From contig CAZJKJ010000029.1 in the NCBI GenBank assembly GCA_964546435.1, positions 1 through 41,240 on the forward strand: a stretch of DNA of 41,240 nt, given 5' to 3'. The notes beneath the pieces are model-generated. The model was not told the origin of the DNA. It ran no database searches and was given only the letters and a program-made list of their open reading frames with translations. The first letter of the stretch is position 1, and each line of letters starts with the position of its first letter. Both the position numbers and the translations under genes were made by a program. This document shows, in pieces, positions 32,621 through 39,760 of the stretch. This DNA comes from CAYNST01 sp964546435. GTDB taxonomy: Bacteria; Pseudomonadota; Gammaproteobacteria; Pseudomonadales; Cellvibrionaceae.

Positions 32621-34002
32621 GATTCCTGAATAAGAACATATTCTTGGGCGTGTCCATGGCCGCTGCGCTGCTTTCGTCTGGCGCATTGCAGGCTCAAGAC
32701 CGCAACGAAGCCACCTCTCTTGAGCAACTGTTGCAAATGATGCGTAACAGTCAGGTCGTGGAGAGCAAGGAGCATCAGCAGCGTGAAGCCGAGTTCATGC
32801 GCGAACGTGCCAACCGGGCCTCGTTACTGCAACAGGCTGAGCGCACCCGTGCGGCTGAAGAGGAGCGTTCCGCGCAACTGGAAGCGAAGTACGAAGAGCA
32901 GGACAAAGCCATTCAGCTTGCTCGCGGTCAGCGGGACGATCGAATGGGTTCGCTGAAAGAACTGTTCGGTCACCTCAAAACCGCTGCAGGTGATCTGCAG
33001 GCAAACCTGAAAAACTCGCTGGTGAGTGTGCAAATTACGGGCAGGGAAGAGTTTGCGAACGAACTGTCCAAAAAAATGGATGGTGAAACCAGTCTGCCAA
33101 CGATTGAAGAGATCGAAAGGCTGATTTATGAAATCCAACGTGAAACTGTCGAAGCGGGTAAGGTCGTGAAATTTACTACGACAGTCGCCGCTGCCGATGG
33201 CCAGACCAGTCAGCGGGAAGTTGTCCGGATTGGTAACTACGGTGCGGTGTCAGATGGTCAGTATCTGTTTTTCGATTCTCTGAAGGGTCGACTGGAACTT
33301 CCAGCGTCGCAGCCGAGCGGTATGCCTGATCCCTCCAATCTGGAAAATGCAACATCGGGCTTGTCTAAAGTCGGTATCGATCCCACCCTGCCTCTGGGCG
33401 GGCAGATCATGCAGATCATGGTCGATCGGCCCGACCTGAAGGAGCGCTACAAACAAGGCGGTCTTGTCGGTGCCATTATTATTATTGGTTTGGGTGGGGT
33501 GGGTCTGTTCCTGATCATCTGGCGTTTCATTGTCCTGACGGCAATCAGCGGTAAAGTTGACAAGCAGTTGAAATCAAAGCGTGCCCACACCAACAACCCC
33601 TTGGGCAGAGTGTTGAAAGTGGCAGAAGACAATCCGACCAGCGATACCGAATCTCTGGAACTGAAGCTTGAAGAAGCAGTTCTAAAAGAGCGGCCAGCAA
33701 TTGAAACCGGTCTGAACATGATCAAGATCGTTTCCATGGTCGCACCTCTGATGGGGCTGCTGGGGACGGTTGTTGGTATGATCCAGACCTTCCAGGCGAT
33801 TACCGACTTCGGTGCCGGCGATCCGAAGCTGATGGCGGGCGGTATTTCGGCTGCACTGGTCACGACCGTTTGTGGCTTGATTGTAGCGATCCCTACCGTG
33901 TTCATGCATACGATTTTGAGCGGTAAAGCCAAACGCATTGTGCATGCACTGGAAGAGCAGAGCGCTGGCATCATCGCTGAAAAATCTGAAGTAACCAGAT
34001 AA
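32617..34002 (+). CDS. TtpC-like MotA/TolQ/ExbB proton channel protein
   Basis: A 461-residue protein with signal peptide (VSMAAALLSSGALQA), a long periplasmic coiled coil (about residues 45-120) and a C-terminal MotA/TolQ/ExbB domain. The domain has a first membrane segment (GAIIIIGLGGVGLFLIIWRF, near residue 290), then VAPLMGLLGTVVGMIQTFQA and ALVTTVCGLIVAIPTVF. This size and layout match TtpC of the Vibrio TonB2 system. There it works with ExbB2, ExbD2 and TonB2 and is required for energy transfer across a wide periplasm. Those four genes follow here in the same order as known TonB2-type clusters. Confidence 0.9.
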   Translation: MRFLNKNIFLGVSMAAALLSSGALQAQDRNEATSLEQLLQMMRNSQVVESKEHQQREAEFMRERANRASLLQQAERTRAAEEERSAQLEAKYEEQDKAIQLARGQRDDRMGSLKELFGHLKTAAGDLQANLKNSLVSVQITGREEFANELSKKMDGETSLPTIEEIERLIYEIQRETVEAGKVVKFTTTVAAADGQTSQREVVRIGNYGAVSDGQYLFFDSLKGRLELPASQPSGMPDPSNLENATSGLSKVGIDPTLPLGGQIMQIMVDRPDLKERYKQGGLVGAIIIIGLGGVGLFLIIWRFIVLTAISGKVDKQLKSKRAHTNNPLGRVLKVAEDNPTSDTESLELKLEEAVLKERPAIETGLNMIKIVSMVAPLMGLLGTVVGMIQTFQAITDFGAGDPKLMAGGISAALVTTVCGLIVAIPTVFMHTILSGKAKRIVHALEEQSAGIIAEKSEVTR

Positions 34003-34020
34003 AACTCGAGGGGCGGGTCG

Positions 34021-34545
34021 ATGAATATAGGTAATGCAGTGGAGGCTATCCAAGCATTTATAGCCTCTGGCGGTCCGGTGCTGTTGGCCATCGCCGCATT
34101 GACATTCATCATGTGGACATTGATATTCGAGCGCTTGTGGTTTTATCGTGCGGCGCTCCGATCCCTTGTCAAGCGCACGGTGGATGATTGGGAGAGACGC
34201 TCGGAAAGGAAGTCCTGGAATGCACGCCAGATACGTACTGCAAAGATCTCTCGGGTATCGGACAAAATACATCTGAACCTCGACCTGATCGGCACCATGG
34301 TAGCGTTGTGTCCCTTGTTTGGCTTGATGGGGACTGTTTGGGGAATGATTGAAGTGTTCCAGGTTCTGGCAACTTCGGGCGGTGCCGACGCCAAATCGAT
34401 GGCAGGTGGTGTCAAGCAGGCAACCATTCCCACAATGGCGGGCATGGTTGCAGCAGTATCCGGTGTTTTCGGCAGCACCGTCGTAAACCAGATTGCCGAG
34501 CGGGAAGAACAGTTGCTGGAAGACCATCTGACGATGGATCACTAG
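34021..34545 (+). CDS. exbB: ExbB-like MotA/TolQ/ExbB proton channel protein
   Basis: A 174-residue ExbB of the short TonB2-type. The N-terminal helix GGPVLLAIAALTFIMWTLIF is followed by a cytoplasmic segment ending RIAKISRVSD-like text. The two helices lining the channel are LIGTMVALCPLFGLMGTVWG and PTMAGMVAAVSGVFGSTVVN. It forms the proton channel with ExbD. It starts 18 bases after the TtpC-like gene. A 91-base gap with a strong hairpin separates it from exbD. Confidence 0.93.
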   Translation: MNIGNAVEAIQAFIASGGPVLLAIAALTFIMWTLIFERLWFYRAALRSLVKRTVDDWERRSERKSWNARQIRTAKISRVSDKIHLNLDLIGTMVALCPLFGLMGTVWGMIEVFQVLATSGGADAKSMAGGVKQATIPTMAGMVAAVSGVFGSTVVNQIAEREEQLLEDHLTMDH

Positions 34546-34550
34546 CCGAT

Positions 34551-34580
34551 ATTGCCCGGCGACTGGTGTCGTCGGGCAAT
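34551..34580. terminator. Strong intra-operon hairpin between exbB and exbD
   Basis: ATTGCCCGGCGAC (34551-34563) and GTCGTCGGGCAAT (34568-34580) form a 13-bp stem with one G-U pair and a four-base loop, 5 bases after the exbB stop. No T run follows (TTAAAAGCC). It may be an RNA-stability or attenuation element that sets the ratio of ExbB to ExbD and TonB, and less likely a full terminator. Confidence 0.6.
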
Positions 34581-34636
34581 TAAAAGCCCTCTAACCGAAA
34601 CCGGATTCAAATCCGGCAGATTTATAGAGAATAAAC

Positions 34637-35038
34637 ATGCCCAGCAGGAATAAGTCCGCAGACGAAGACGTAGGGGCGATAGACCTTACTCCGATGCTCG
34701 ACGTGGTTTTTATCATGTTGATTTTCTTTATTGTGACGGCCACGTTCATTAAAGAGCCAGGTGTCGAAGTAGACCGGCCAGACGCCAACACAGCTCTCAT
34801 CAAGAATGCCAAAATACTGGTTGCGATCGATGCAGAAAACAAAATCTGGATCGATAAGAATCAAGTGGATTTGTCCATGGTAGAGGATCAGATCGAACTT
34901 CTATTGGCGGAGAATCCTAACAGTCCAGTGATCATCCAGGCTGATGGGCAGGCGAGTATCAAGACGCTGAACTCGGTAGCGCAAGCGGCACGCAAGACGG
35001 GTATTGCTGACGTTTCCATTGCGGCCAGTAAGGAATAA
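34637..35038 (+). CDS. exbD: ExbD biopolymer transport protein
   Basis: A 133-residue ExbD. It has one N-terminal membrane helix with the essential aspartate in TPMLDVVFIMLIFFIVTATF and a periplasmic domain ending PVIIQADGQASIKTLNSVAQ. It couples proton flow through ExbB to TonB. The start ATG at 34637 gives the usual short cytoplasmic N-terminus (PSRNKSADEDVGAID). tonB follows after 5 bases. Confidence 0.95.
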   Translation: MPSRNKSADEDVGAIDLTPMLDVVFIMLIFFIVTATFIKEPGVEVDRPDANTALIKNAKILVAIDAENKIWIDKNQVDLSMVEDQIELLLAENPNSPVIIQADGQASIKTLNSVAQAARKTGIADVSIAASKE

Positions 35039-35043
35039 CCACT

Positions 35044-35649
35044 ATGAGCTTTGCCAGATATCTTACAGCGGGCGCGATGGCATTAGCGGTTACGCTTGGA
35101 TTGTTGCTGCTGATGCACGTGCTGATTCAGTCTGATGTAAAAGGGCCGCAACAAGGTCCTTCTTACAAGGTGCCGGAAATCGTCATGCCTGAACGGGTCA
35201 TTGATACCCGTTTTAATGTGCAAAAGCCCGAAAAACCGGATGCTCCGGAAGACTTACCGCCAGATATCCCTCCACCGGAGTTCGACAACCCGGATGCCGC
35301 AACCACCGGCATCAGCATCCAGCCGAATTTTAATCAAAAGGCGACCATTGCCGGTCCCGCTTCCTTTGGCGGCGATGGGGAAATGATCCCCTTGACGGTA
35401 GTACAGCCAGAGTATCCCCGCCGAGCTGCCCAGCGTGGACTCGAAGGCTACTGTACGGTTGTTCTGACTGTCGGTGCAAATGGTGCAACCAAAGACATCG
35501 CCATTGATGATTGCCCGGAAGACGTCTTTGGACGGCCTTCCATTCGGGCGGCGGAAAGATTGAAGTACAAGCCTCGTGTGGTGGACGGTCAGCCGGTGGA
35601 CGTACCCGGCGTAAGATACAAGTTCACCTTCCAGATGGCGAAAGACTGA
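35044..35649 (+). CDS. tonB: TonB family energy transducer
   Basis: A 201-residue TonB2-type protein. It has an N-terminal anchor (AMALAVTLGLLLLMHVLIQ), a proline-rich linker (PEKPDAPEDLPPDIPPPEF) and a C-terminal TonB domain. That domain runs from PLTVVQPEYPRRAAQRGLEG through VVLTVGANGATKDIAIDDCP to RAAERLKYKPRVVDGQPVDV. It transmits energy to outer-membrane receptors. The periplasmic linker is short, as in TonB2 proteins, which may explain the need for the TtpC-like partner. The TPR gene starts two bases after its stop. Confidence 0.94.
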   Translation: MSFARYLTAGAMALAVTLGLLLLMHVLIQSDVKGPQQGPSYKVPEIVMPERVIDTRFNVQKPEKPDAPEDLPPDIPPPEFDNPDAATTGISIQPNFNQKATIAGPASFGGDGEMIPLTVVQPEYPRRAAQRGLEGYCTVVLTVGANGATKDIAIDDCPEDVFGRPSIRAAERLKYKPRVVDGQPVDVPGVRYKFTFQMAKD

Positions 35650-35650
35650 G

Positions 35651-37102
35651 ATGAGAGCAATGAATATCAAGCCCGGACTTAAGTTATTGGGAAGTGGTGC
35701 TCTGGTTTGCATATTGAGCGCCACCGTTGTGCCCTCCACCGAGCTGGGCAGCATCAACTTTCATGGTAGTGATGTGGCTGCGCAGCAGCCGCAGCCTGCG
35801 GTGAAGTTGCCGGGGTGTAAAGCACCGCCGCCAAAACGCAAGCTGAAAACCCTGTCCCAGAGCTTTTTCAAAAAGGTGGAGCAGGTCGATATATTGACCA
35901 ACCCGCCCGAAGGCAAAGATGGCAAGGCGGCTGAGCCCAACTACAGGGCGGCGTGGCCGGTCTTGAAAAAGCTTCTGGATCGCTGTGATGATTGTAATGA
36001 ATATGAGTGGGCCCAGCTTTATCAGCGGGCGGCATTCATTCAGTACAGCCTGGAAAATGTGTCCGGCGCGATCGATTACTTCAAGAAGGTTGTGCAGCAG
36101 TCGCCCAATATTCCGGAATCTCTGGAAACACAGCTGTATTATCAGATCGCTCAGTTGCTGACCAACGAAGAAAAATATAAAGAAGCGCTGGATCACTTTG
36201 CAAAATGGGAAGCCATGTGTCCCATCAGCGTGCCGAAGGATTACTTTTTTTACCGCGCACAGATCTTTTACCAGATGGGTGACAGAGACAAAGCGCTGGT
36301 GGAAATCAACAAAGCGATAAAATCCGTAGAGGACAACGGCGAAGTGGCGGGTGAGCAGTGGTACCGTCTGCAGCTTGCAATTTTGCTGGACAAGGAAGAG
36401 TACAAAATCGGGGAGAAAGTTGCCGAGAAGCTGGCCGTCAATTACCCCAACACCCGAATTATCAGCCAGCTTTCCCAGCTGTATGGCATGAACGGCAAAG
36501 AGACCCGGCAACTGGCTTTGTTGGACGCGCTCAATTCATCCAATGCGCTGCAAAGCGAGAATGAATACCGCAATCTTGCCTATCTCTTCATCTCTGCCGA
36601 AGTACCGTTCCTCGCAAGTCGGGTGATGGACAAAGGCATCAAGAGTGAAAAGGTAAAGCGGACGTCGAAAAATCTTGAAACGTTGGCCGTGTCGCTGACC
36701 CAGGCCGAAGAAACCAAGAAAGCCATTCCGATTATGGAAGAGGCAGCCGGCAAAGCGGACGACGGAAAACTGTACGCCACGCTGGCAGCCATTTATCTGA
36801 ATGGTGAAGATTTCAAGAATGTAATCGACGCGGGCAACAAAGCACTCAAGAAAGGCAACTTGCGCAGTGCGGGCGAAGTCCACATGTATATGGGATCGGC
36901 CTATCTGCAAATGGAACGCTTTGATGATTCAATCAGTACTCTGCGTAAAGCGGCCAAGGATGAAAAATACGAAAAATACGCAAGCGACCTGATCAGTTAT
37001 GCGAAAAAAGAACAAAAGCGGCAGGAAGAATTGAAAAAGGCCGCCGCCAGTGAAAATGATGCCCAGGCCGACATCGAATTGGAAGAACTGCCCTCAACCT
37101 GA
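35651..37102 (+). CDS. TPR-repeat periplasmic protein of the TonB operon
   Basis: A 483-residue protein with an N-terminal signal or anchor (LLGSGALVCILSATVVPS) and many tetratricopeptide-like helical repeats. Examples are AAFIQYSLENVSGAIDYFKK, AQLLTNEEKYKEALDHFAKW, AQIFYQMGDRDKALVEINKA and GSAYLQMERFDDSISTLRKA. The C-terminus is a charged helix and an acidic tail (IELEELPST). TPR proteins end TonB2-type clusters in several marine gammaproteobacteria. It probably scaffolds the envelope complex. Its stop is followed by a good terminator, closing the operon. Confidence 0.88.
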   Translation: MRAMNIKPGLKLLGSGALVCILSATVVPSTELGSINFHGSDVAAQQPQPAVKLPGCKAPPPKRKLKTLSQSFFKKVEQVDILTNPPEGKDGKAAEPNYRAAWPVLKKLLDRCDDCNEYEWAQLYQRAAFIQYSLENVSGAIDYFKKVVQQSPNIPESLETQLYYQIAQLLTNEEKYKEALDHFAKWEAMCPISVPKDYFFYRAQIFYQMGDRDKALVEINKAIKSVEDNGEVAGEQWYRLQLAILLDKEEYKIGEKVAEKLAVNYPNTRIISQLSQLYGMNGKETRQLALLDALNSSNALQSENEYRNLAYLFISAEVPFLASRVMDKGIKSEKVKRTSKNLETLAVSLTQAEETKKAIPIMEEAAGKADDGKLYATLAAIYLNGEDFKNVIDAGNKALKKGNLRSAGEVHMYMGSAYLQMERFDDSISTLRKAAKDEKYEKYASDLISYAKKEQKRQEELKKAAASENDAQADIELEELPST

Positions 37103-37409
37103 GAGCGTTGACGTCGAGCTTCAAATCGCCCTCGTTCCGAGGGCGTCTTTCTCCCTTCCCCAAACAGCTATTCCCTTATAAGCAATTCCCACGTCTGCTC
37201 TCGTGTTTGCCGCGGGATCGGCTACCAGGGGATGTATTAGTGCCAATTGCGCACGCCCCAGAACGCGTTCGTCCTGAGTGTCCCTGAGCCTGCAAAGCCT
37301 TCATTCGCGCAGTTATCCGGTTCATCGTCCATAATTGAAGCGAAGTTTGCAGCCAATGTGATTGGCAGTTGAGACTTCAAGACACCGATGACGTCGACGG
37401 GAAGGATGA
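37103..37409. other. 307-bp intergenic region with operon terminator
   Basis: This stretch contains the terminator at 37127-37150 and otherwise no gene-like frame. The last 100 bases probably hold the promoter of the AAA+ gene, which has a GAAGGAT ribosome-binding site at 37401-37407. I could not identify a clear -35/-10 pair. Confidence 0.5.
37127..37150 (+). terminator. Rho-independent terminator of the TonB operon
   Basis: CGCCCTCG (37127-37134) and CGAGGGCG (37138-37145) form a perfect 8-bp GC-rich stem with a TTC loop, followed by TCTTTCTCC. It lies 25 bases after the stop of the TPR gene. Confidence 0.8.
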
Positions 37410-38879
37410 ATGGATTACAACGATCTGGGCATATTGCTTCGTTCGAGCATCTGTCTGCTCGTGGTCGAAACGTTTGATGAGCTGCGCGCGCTGTCGTTGT
37501 TGCAGCGATATTTCCGAGAGGAAAACATTCCTGCCTGGCGCTGGTCCGTATCTGAAGGAATGCAGAACCTCGGATTCGGTCTTCTGGTTGAAGAGAAGGA
37601 CGCTCATTGCAAGCCAGAGCAGATACTGCGTCATATTAAAAAGCACCGGGCAGCATCCGCTTTTGTACTGTGCGATTTCCACCCCTTTCTTGATGACGCC
37701 ATAGTTGTGCGGTTGTTGAAAGACATCGCGCTCAATCAGCAGGCCGCCACTCACAAAGTCGTTTTGATCAGCCACCGCCTGAAACTGCCCCCGGAGGTCT
37801 CCCGCTATGCGGCGGAAGTCACCATGTCGCTGCCCAGTGAAGAAGAAATTCTGGCGATGGTACGTGAGGAAGCCAAACGCTGGTCAGACCAGAACGGCGG
37901 CGGACGGATCCGGACCGATAACGGGACTCTGCAAAAACTGGTGAACAACCTGAAAGGCCTGCCCCATCAGGACGTGCGCCGCTTGGCACGTGGCGCGATT
38001 TTTGACGATGGCGCCATCACCGATTCGGATTTGCCCCAGCTTGCAAAGGCGAAGTTTTCGTTGATGGATATGGAAGGGATCCTGCACTACGAATACTGCA
38101 CGGCGCGCCTGCAAGATGTGGCGGGGCTGGATCGTCTCAAAAGCTGGTTAGAGCAGCGTCAGAAAGTCCTGCTGAAGGACTCCATGGACCGGCCAAAGGG
38201 GGTGCTGCTTTTCGGTGTGCAGGGGGGCGGCAAAAGTCTCGCCGCCAAAGCCATTGCCGGAGTATGGGGACTGCCGCTTCTGCGTCTTGATATGGCGGGT
38301 CTGTATAACAAATACATTGGAGAAACCGAACGCAATCTGCGCGAAGCCCTGAAACTGGCCGATGTCATGGCGCCCTGTGTGCTCTGGATCGACGAGCTCG
38401 AGAAGGGACTGGCGCCGGGTGAGGGTGAAAACGGCGTTTCCCAGAGGCTGCTGGGATCGTTGCTGACGTGGATGGCAGAGCGTAAAACCGCAGTGTTCAT
38501 GGTGGCAACCAGCAACGACATCAGCAAACTACCACCCGAATTACTGCGCAAGGGGCGCTTTGACGAGATCTTCTTTATCGATCTGCCCAATAGTGCGGCC
38601 CGCCGTTCTATCTTCCGGATTCATTTGCAGAAGCGGGGGTTTGCGCTTGAGGAATTCGACCTGGAGTATCTCGCCGGCCTGGCGGAAGGGTTCACCGGAG
38701 CCGAGATCGAGCAGGCGGTGGTTGCTGCGACCTATTCTGCATTGGCTCAGGCCGAGGCCCTCGCCATGTCGCACATCCAGACAGCGATCCGGCAAACCAG
38801 CCCCCTGTCCGTCATCATGGCGGAGAAAATGGACTATCTGCGAACCTGGGCGAAAAGTCGGGCGGTACCTGCCGACTAG
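37410..38879 (+). CDS. Ycf46-like AAA+ ATPase
   Basis: A 489-residue AAA+ protein. The N-terminal 220 residues are a Ycf46-type domain (YFREENIPAWRWSVSEGMQN; ASAFVLCDFHPFLDD; VLISHRLKLPPEVSRYAAEV). The ATPase domain has Walker A GVQGGGKS at residues 269-276 and Walker B VLWIDELEKG with Asp328 and Glu329. It also has sensor 1 MVATSNDISKLPPELLRKGR with the arginine finger region GRFDEIFFIDLP. Cyanobacterial and plastid Ycf46 proteins are linked to photosynthesis and inorganic carbon. Homologues in other bacteria have no settled role. It stands alone between the TonB operon and a lipoprotein gene. Confidence 0.88.
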   Translation: MDYNDLGILLRSSICLLVVETFDELRALSLLQRYFREENIPAWRWSVSEGMQNLGFGLLVEEKDAHCKPEQILRHIKKHRAASAFVLCDFHPFLDDAIVVRLLKDIALNQQAATHKVVLISHRLKLPPEVSRYAAEVTMSLPSEEEILAMVREEAKRWSDQNGGGRIRTDNGTLQKLVNNLKGLPHQDVRRLARGAIFDDGAITDSDLPQLAKAKFSLMDMEGILHYEYCTARLQDVAGLDRLKSWLEQRQKVLLKDSMDRPKGVLLFGVQGGGKSLAAKAIAGVWGLPLLRLDMAGLYNKYIGETERNLREALKLADVMAPCVLWIDELEKGLAPGEGENGVSQRLLGSLLTWMAERKTAVFMVATSNDISKLPPELLRKGRFDEIFFIDLPNSAARRSIFRIHLQKRGFALEEFDLEYLAGLAEGFTGAEIEQAVVAATYSALAQAEALAMSHIQTAIRQTSPLSVIMAEKMDYLRTWAKSRAVPAD

Positions 38880-38993
38880 CAGCCGTTGACAAGCGGTTCG
38901 CTTACGTATCGGGCACGGGGTTTGCTAAACCAATACCGTATAAGCGAAAAGATCCGTGGCATCAACTTCCCGGAGAATAGCGAGGTAAGGTTT

Positions 38994-39632
38994 ATGAACA
39001 AATTTACAAGAGTGGTATTTACCATTGCCGGCGCGAGTACTCTCAGCGCGGTCATTTCCTGTACGGATGAAGCTCGTGAGTATCCCGCCAAGGAGGAAGG
39101 CTTATCCTATACGACCGACGCCGAGGTTCGGGACCCTGACAAGGCGCAGCTGGCAGCCGGATCTACTCGGGACGGTTTATCCAATTCGGCGCTCAATGAA
39201 CCTGCCTATGCGCCGGAAACGGTGCGTTCCGTGGATCTGGAAGACGGAAACGAGGGACACATTGGCACCATCCGGTTTGAAGGGGAATCTACCGAGTTAA
39301 GTGACCTGGCAGAGGAAAGCCTGGACGAGCTGCTCAGTTCAATCGACACGGACGAACCGGCCCATATAGTGGTTCGCACAGTGAACCCGAATGACGCCAA
39401 TCCGGATCAGGAAAACCCGCTGACCGAAGCCCGCGCCGCGACTGTGAAGGAATTTATTGAAGAAAAAGGACTGAAAGTCTCCGCCTGGCAGATGGATGAA
39501 GTCACGGAACGGGAATACGGGCAGATGCATCGGGGTGACGCGGACATGCACCCGGTACACGACGACGCCCCCGGCGACGACATCCAGCGGGTGGTCATCA
39601 CAATTGTTTCCGTTAACGAGAGTGGAAGTTAA
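38994..39632 (+). CDS. Lipoprotein with degenerate OmpA-like C-terminal domain
   Basis: A 212-residue protein starting MNKFTRVVFTIAGASTLSAV with a lipobox-like ISC at residues 19-21. It is very acidic. The C-terminal half resembles an OmpA peptidoglycan-binding domain: IRFEGESTELSDLAEESLDE matches the first strand and helix, LTEARAATVKEFIEEKGLK the second helix, and IQRVVITIVS the last strand. The similarity is weak and the usual NRR-type motif is altered (DDIQRV). The ATG at 38994 has GAGGTAAGG just upstream. An earlier in-frame start at 38886 would bury the signal. It may sit in the outer membrane and touch the cell wall. Confidence 0.65.
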   Translation: MNKFTRVVFTIAGASTLSAVISCTDEAREYPAKEEGLSYTTDAEVRDPDKAQLAAGSTRDGLSNSALNEPAYAPETVRSVDLEDGNEGHIGTIRFEGESTELSDLAEESLDELLSSIDTDEPAHIVVRTVNPNDANPDQENPLTEARAATVKEFIEEKGLKVSAWQMDEVTEREYGQMHRGDADMHPVHDDAPGDDIQRVVITIVSVNESGS

Positions 39633-39674
39633 AACACGGATTGGGTCGTGCTGTGCAAGACGCCCCTTTTGGGA

Positions 39675-39725
39675 TGACAGCCTGTAGCTCATGCTTGCCA
39701 AAGCTTGTGCTGCTACAGCCTGTCA
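39675..39725. terminator. Long imperfect hairpin between convergent lipoprotein and ilvD genes
   Basis: TGACAGCCTGTAGC (39675-39688) pairs with GCTACAGCCTGTCA (39712-39725) at 13 of 14 positions. The 23-base loop contains the palindrome AAGCTT. It lies between two convergent genes and may end transcription from both sides, although no T run is present. Confidence 0.5.
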
Positions 39726-39760
39726 CGGGTTTAAACCTAAGAACTGTTTAAAGCTGGGAA

